Source: Prevotellaceae bacterium (GTDB lineage Bacteria; Bacteroidota; Bacteroidia; Bacteroidales; Bacteroidaceae). From it: a stretch of 8,203 bases of DNA. The translations under genes were made by a program, and so were the position numbers. The DNA is taken from the NCBI GenBank assembly GCA_021204545.1, contig JAJPZF010000186.1:1-8203 (forward strand), written 5' to 3'. Below are positions 4,707 to 8,203 of the stretch, one piece after another (the stretch's first letter is position 1; every line of letters begins with the position of its first letter). The notes below the pieces were generated by a model. That model was not told the DNA's origin. It did not search any database and saw only the letters and a list, made by a program, of their open reading frames with translations.

Positions 4707-5067
4707 CCTTCGAAATGAGATGGAGCGGTTGAAGTCCCTCGTGACCGCCCGTAAGGGCGAGTATGACAGCTTCCTCGACCCGCAGATAGAGAACACCGCC
4801 TGCCTTACCATTCTAAGGCGGAAGCTGTGGGACGAGCTGATGAACAGCGACAAGCTTTGCGGTAACGAGTACGGATCTGCTGGGCAGATTAAGTTCGTGA
4901 CCCACCCTGGGCTTGCGAAGTACGAGAAGCTTACCAAGACGACGAGCGACCTGTATTGCACGCTGGGGCTTACTTACAGCGCGACACCAAGCAAGATTAA
5001 CGACGCGGGCAAGGAGAGCGACGTGTACCCGCTCGCGCAATTCGGAAAGGAGATAGCCAATGGCTGA
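4690..5067 (+). CDS. terS: P27-like phage terminase small subunit
   Basis: A 125-aa protein of the size of P27-family small terminases. These bind phage DNA near the packaging site and regulate the large subunit. The diagnostic C-terminal part is present: THPGLAKYEKLTKT (about 71-84), then DLYCTLGLTYSATPSKI (about 87-103). It follows the family pattern 'n-P-x-l-x-x-y-x-x-x-x-x-x-x-x-x-x-x-x-LGLTP-x-x-R/K'. The helical first half (residues 4-50) would be the oligomerisation or DNA-binding part. Its start overlaps the previous stop by 17 nt. Upstream in-frame starts exist (TTG 4636, ATG 4663), but 4690 begins at the helix-rich core. The call is a motif match plus position near TerL, with no homology search. 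Confidence 0.7.
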   Translation: MSNKSDLRNEMERLKSLVTARKGEYDSFLDPQIENTACLTILRRKLWDELMNSDKLCGNEYGSAGQIKFVTHPGLAKYEKLTKTTSDLYCTLGLTYSATPSKINDAGKESDVYPLAQFGKEIANG

Positions 5068-5722
5068 GAGGCGTGACCCCCGTGACACATTCGGGCTTGG
5101 CGTCGCAAGCTGGGGAGGCTTGGGCAAGGAGCATGTAGACCGCCAAGACCCCTGTTGGCAGGAGCGGCTGCCCTTTGAGCGTGTGAGGCGTACCAAGCTT
5201 TATAAAAAGTACGTCGAGGCCTTTGTCAACCGCCGCGCCTTCTCCGAGGTTGAGTTACTGGAGGCATTGAGTTATGAGGACTTTAAGCAGGGGTGTGTCT
5301 ACAACTTCCTGACTGACGGGGACGTTGACGCGCTTAGCTATCTGAAGGCGATTGTCAACCGCCACCAACTCAACGAGCTTCTGATAGCCACGTGGTGCAT
5401 CAGCGGGCTGGACTGGCTGACGCTTGCCCACTGGGTGGAGGAGGGGCGGATAGGAAGGCTCGCCATGCGCCTCTCTTTCACTTACCCCAGCTTTTACCCC
5501 GACGTGTGGCAGCGCATCAAGACCTTCATCTATGAGCATAAGGGGAGGTGTGAGGCGAAGTGCGTGAAGAGCCACGGCAAGGTTATGGCGGGGGCGAACG
5601 AGGCGGAAGGCTTTTACTTCACGGCTCAGGGCAGTGCCAACTTCAACACCAATCCACGCGTTGAGAACTGCTGCCTTCAGTTCGACAAGGGGCGTATGAA
5701 TTCACGAGGGACTTCTTTCTAA
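5060..5722 (+). CDS. PLD-fold protein with one HKD half-site, between terminase subunits
   Basis: A 220-aa protein whose C-terminal half matches the phospholipase-D-like superfamily. One catalytic half is visible: H172-G-K174 (SHGKVM), followed by GSANFNTN (G191, S192, N194, N198) and RVEN with Glu202. This is the H-x-K ... G-S-x-N ... E layout of PLD-like nucleases. Before it lie a hydrophobic strand (LIATWCISGL) and a strand-like stretch (GRIGRLAMRLSF, about 129-140), as expected for the fold. No second motif is seen, so an active site would need a dimer, as in bacterial Nuc-type nucleases. The Asp that normally follows the HK is not obvious. The N-terminal 100 residues are not recognised. 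Good Shine-Dalgarno AAAGGAG; 8-nt overlap with TerS and 12 nt before TerL. Packaging-linked nuclease is inference; hydrolase activity is unproven. Confidence 0.6.
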   Translation: MAERRDPRDTFGLGVASWGGLGKEHVDRQDPCWQERLPFERVRRTKLYKKYVEAFVNRRAFSEVELLEALSYEDFKQGCVYNFLTDGDVDALSYLKAIVNRHQLNELLIATWCISGLDWLTLAHWVEEGRIGRLAMRLSFTYPSFYPDVWQRIKTFIYEHKGRCEAKCVKSHGKVMAGANEAEGFYFTAQGSANFNTNPRVENCCLQFDKGRMNSRGTSF

Positions 5723-5734
5723 GCAGACGGGACG

Positions 5735-7582
5735 ATGACGGACGAGAAGGCGAAGCAGATTAAGGCGCAGTGCCTCGGGGACATTCGGGGCTATATGCGG
5801 GCGTATGAGGGCGGCAACCCCCTGCTGGAGGTTGACCCCCGTGTGCGGAAGTATATCCTCGATTGCGTGCGTGAGGACGTTGACAGGGCTAACCTCTACG
5901 AGCTGCTGGGCATACGCAAGGGCTTGCGGATGGGCTACACCTACGGCTTCAACACCGAGAAGGCGAGGAAGGTGCTTCAGTGCTACGAGGGTATCTGGGA
6001 CGGCGACAAGCGCAGGGAATACAGCGGCGGCTTGCAGTTCGCGGGGCTTCGGGGCAGGACATACTACAAGCTCACGCCCCTACAGGTGTGGGAGCTGGTC
6101 AACCCCTTCGGCATTATGCGGCGGGGAGAGACGCGAAGGCGCATAACGGAGTGTGTCTATTTCATACCGCGCAAGAGCTCGAAGACCACCCTCGCGGCGT
6201 TCTTCCAGCTCTGGTTTTTTATGTTTGAGGACAATAACAGCGAGGGCTACTGCCTCAGCAACTCGCAGACGCAGAGCCAGATACTCTTTAAGCTGGTTTA
6301 CGACCTTGTGCACCAGCTCGACCCCAAGGAGAGGTATATACGTTTCACGGCAACGCAATTGAATTGGAAACCAGGGCAGCGGCGGGAGGCGAAGGTGATG
6401 GCTATGACCGCCTCGAGCAAGGCTAAGGACGGGGCCGTCGCCCAATTATGCGTGTTCGACGAGGCCGCGGCTGCTGGATATATCAAGGGGCGTTGCGACG
6501 CTATGAACACCTTCCAGGTTATGGAGGGCAGCATGGGGACGAGGCTCGAGCCTATGAGCGTCTACACCACCACCGCCAGCCGTGTCAACCGCGGACCCTT
6601 TGAGATTAAGCTTGAGGGCATCAAGGAGGCGTTGCTCAAAGAGATGGAAGCCCCGCTCGACGGGCAGCCTTTGGAAAGGGAGGTGGACCACAACTTTAGC
6701 GTTATCTGCTGCCCCGACCAGTGGGAGGAGGACGAGCAGAGCCTGCAACGCCCCGAGGTGGCTTACAAGGTTAACCGCCACATAGGCATCACCGTGCAGC
6801 CTGACTATTACGTGGAGGAATGGAAGCGGATGAAGCTCGACCCCGAGAAGAAGAAGGAGCAGATCACCAAGCTCTACAACGTCTTCCAAAGCTCGCGCGT
6901 CAAGCCGTGGGTCAAGGCCGCCGACATAGCGCGCCTGCAAGGAGAGCGCAAGAGCGTGGACACCCTCAAGACAGCCGACGGCTGGATGTGCTTCGCAGGA
7001 ATGGACTTCAGCCGTGGCGACGACCTCTGCGCCATCGCCTACCTCTGCTACAACTCCCGCACAAAGCAGTTCTTCGGCGACTGCGACGCTTGGATAACGC
7101 GACGCTCTCTGGACGAGAACCCCAACACCCGCCTTTACCACCAGTGGCAGGAGCAGGGATGGCTCAGAGTGTGCGAGGGCGACGTGGTAACAGAGCCTGA
7201 GGTCATCGACCGCCTGATGGAGGTCGCCGCAAGCCTGAGGCTTATGCGCATCGGTTACGACCCCTACGACAGCATGGTGTTCGTCAACTACCTCGGCGGC
7301 TATCTCAGGGCAAGGCGCGTGGACCCCAAGAACCTCGTGAAGCCCGTGCGCCAGACAAACGGGGCATTCAACGCAAGTGTGCAGACACTCGAGAGGCTGA
7401 TAGCCCTCAAGGCCATTGAGTTCTCCCGCAGCCCCCTGCTGCCCTGGTGCTTCGGCAACTGCCTGCTCGACGTGGACCGCATGGACAACGCCAAGCCCGT
7501 CAAAGCCTCGCCCAACGCAAAGATAGACCCCGTTATATGCCTGCTCGAGGGGCTGATACTTATGCAGGACATGATGAAGTGA
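5735..7582 (+). CDS. terL: Phage terminase large subunit
   Basis: A 615-aa protein with both domains of a packaging motor. The ATPase has Walker A PRKSSKTT (145-152), Walker B LCVFDEA (238-244; Asp242, Glu243), and the coupling motif YTTTAS (277-282). The nuclease has an RNase H-like acidic triad: Asp424 (FAGMDFSRG), Asp509 (IGYDPYD) and probably Asp598 (KIDPV). It pumps DNA into the capsid and cuts the concatemer. The Walker A has Ser in place of the usual Gly before Lys, a tolerated variant of the 'R-K-x-G-K-T' type in HK97-like TerL, though it deserves checking. The N-terminal ~140 residues are a long helical part. Position directly after terS and the PLD-like gene supports the call. Complete, no frameshift seen. 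Confidence 0.92.
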   Translation: MTDEKAKQIKAQCLGDIRGYMRAYEGGNPLLEVDPRVRKYILDCVREDVDRANLYELLGIRKGLRMGYTYGFNTEKARKVLQCYEGIWDGDKRREYSGGLQFAGLRGRTYYKLTPLQVWELVNPFGIMRRGETRRRITECVYFIPRKSSKTTLAAFFQLWFFMFEDNNSEGYCLSNSQTQSQILFKLVYDLVHQLDPKERYIRFTATQLNWKPGQRREAKVMAMTASSKAKDGAVAQLCVFDEAAAAGYIKGRCDAMNTFQVMEGSMGTRLEPMSVYTTTASRVNRGPFEIKLEGIKEALLKEMEAPLDGQPLEREVDHNFSVICCPDQWEEDEQSLQRPEVAYKVNRHIGITVQPDYYVEEWKRMKLDPEKKKEQITKLYNVFQSSRVKPWVKAADIARLQGERKSVDTLKTADGWMCFAGMDFSRGDDLCAIAYLCYNSRTKQFFGDCDAWITRRSLDENPNTRLYHQWQEQGWLRVCEGDVVTEPEVIDRLMEVAASLRLMRIGYDPYDSMVFVNYLGGYLRARRVDPKNLVKPVRQTNGAFNASVQTLERLIALKAIEFSRSPLLPWCFGNCLLDVDRMDNAKPVKASPNAKIDPVICLLEGLILMQDMMK

Positions 7583-7586
7583 GACT

Positions 7587-7871
7587 ATGAAGTCGCAGGA
7601 AGACAAGGACCACATCATCGGCAAGCTTCACCAGAGGAGGGCCACGTACCTCGTCTTCACACGCGTCAGCCGCGGGCAGACATACGGCTCTGTGCCACCG
7701 ACCAAGCTTGAGGGCTTGATTAGGGCTCTGCCGCAAGGCGAGGGGATTGACCTCAGCCTTGACGGGCAGTGGCTGCCGCTCACCCTCGGGCAGATGCGGG
7801 AGCTTGTGGAGAAGGACGCCATCAGGGTGGACGTCAGTCCTACCATTATGCTCGAGATACTGCTATGGTGA
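7587..7871 (+). CDS. Unknown 94-aa protein after terminase
   Basis: A 94-aa protein that I do not recognise. The reading is mixed alpha/beta: a charged N-terminus (KSQEDKDHI), a basic stretch (HQRRATYLVFTRVSRG, about 15-30), a loop with GSVPP, a helix (LEGLIRAL), and a final acidic-hydrophobic part (MLEILLW). No signal peptide or membrane segment is evident. It starts 4 nt after the terL stop, so it is likely co-transcribed with the packaging genes. The position after terL is where portal genes often lie, but this protein is much too short for a portal. Confidence 0.65.
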   Translation: MKSQEDKDHIIGKLHQRRATYLVFTRVSRGQTYGSVPPTKLEGLIRALPQGEGIDLSLDGQWLPLTLGQMRELVEKDAIRVDVSPTIMLEILLW

Positions 7872-7878
7872 TGGCTAT

Positions 7879-8203
7879 ATGAAGACAATAGACGAGGTTA
7901 TAAGCGGGCTGGATGGCAGGGGAGTGTCCATCATGCACTGGCGCAGGGGGCTGGTCGTCGACGAGGACTTGCCCGACACGTACGACGCGGTGTTGCGGGG
8001 TGTGCGCTGGGGAGGCGGCTACATCGAGGCGTTTCTGAAGCTCAGTTGCCTGCCGAGCCTGCTGCTTAAGTTCGCCGAGGCCATATTCCTCGTGGAGACG
8101 CACTGCTTGGTTTACGACGTTGTGGAGGGCGACAAGTTCCGCATATACCTGCACGACAACGGAGGGCCGAGGCGGCCGAAGGTGGTGCAGCTGACGCTCT
8201 TCG
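7879..8203 (+). CDS. Unknown protein, 3' truncated by window edge
   Basis: An open frame of 108 codons that continues past the right edge, so its C-terminus is missing. It starts at ATG 7879, 7 nt after the previous stop. I do not recognise it. The visible part has an acidic/hydrophobic beginning, a Gly-rich turn (RWGGGYIEAF), and a hydrophobic helix (about 56-74, including LPSLLLKFAEAIFLV) followed by strands. The helix contains Lys and Glu, so a globular core is more likely than a membrane span. It is part of the same operon as the packaging genes. Confidence 0.55.
   Translation, partial: MKTIDEVISGLDGRGVSIMHWRRGLVVDEDLPDTYDAVLRGVRWGGGYIEAFLKLSCLPSLLLKFAEAIFLVETHCLVYDVVEGDKFRIYLHDNGGPRRPKVVQLTLF

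Noticed and set aside
6446..7624. 392-codon open frame on the - strand
   Set aside because: It lies almost entirely antisense to the large terminase, whose motifs are clear. It is Val/His/Leu-rich with no domain signature, typical of a GC-rich antisense frame.
1..8203. tRNA, rRNA, CRISPR array, IS element or integrase
   Set aside because: I saw no cloverleaf, repeat-spacer pattern, transposase or integrase motif in this window.

Overview
The window is a tightly packed, one-directional stretch of a GC-rich tailed-phage (Caudoviricetes) or prophage genome. Every supported gene is on the + strand, most gaps are short, and neighbours often overlap. The order is small early DNA-binding proteins, a replicative ATPase/helicase, a primase, an HNH nuclease, then the packaging genes. 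The host cannot be fixed from sequence alone. The RepA-like ATPase next to a short CHC2-Toprim primase, the frequent ATA (Ile) and AGG (Arg) codons despite high GC, and the patchy Shine-Dalgarno signals make a gut Bacteroidales host my best guess. That is inference.

Left end (1-62) holds two tandem GC-rich hairpins 24 bp apart. Early block (87-1346) holds five small genes: an unrecognised 101-aa protein, a Cro/XRE-like HTH protein, two mutually similar 74-83-aa MerR/excisionase-like DNA-binding proteins, and between those two a 64-aa protein with two membrane segments.

Replication block (1367-3841) holds a RecA-fold, RepA-like hexameric ATPase with a C-terminal winged-helix-like part, and a CHC2 zinc-finger/Toprim primase. 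The 135-bp gap between them (2468-2602) contains nested palindromes and AT-rich short repeats, a candidate origin or control site. The primase frame runs 170 nt into an HNH endonuclease gene (3672-4025).

A 240-bp gap (4026-4265) with a T8 tract, a further C5T/AG5 inverted repeat and an operator-like palindrome separates replication from packaging. Packaging block (4266-7582) holds a four-cysteine protein, a P27-like small terminase, a phospholipase-D-fold protein with one HKD half-site, and the large terminase. Two unrecognised genes follow where a portal gene would often be; the last runs off the right edge.

Taken together, the replication genes would copy the phage DNA, and the HNH protein and terminase subunits would cut and package it. 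The PLD-like protein between the terminase subunits is the most attractive lead for an uncharacterised function. The related C5T/AG5 hairpins at all three larger intergenic regions are the most interesting non-coding signal.
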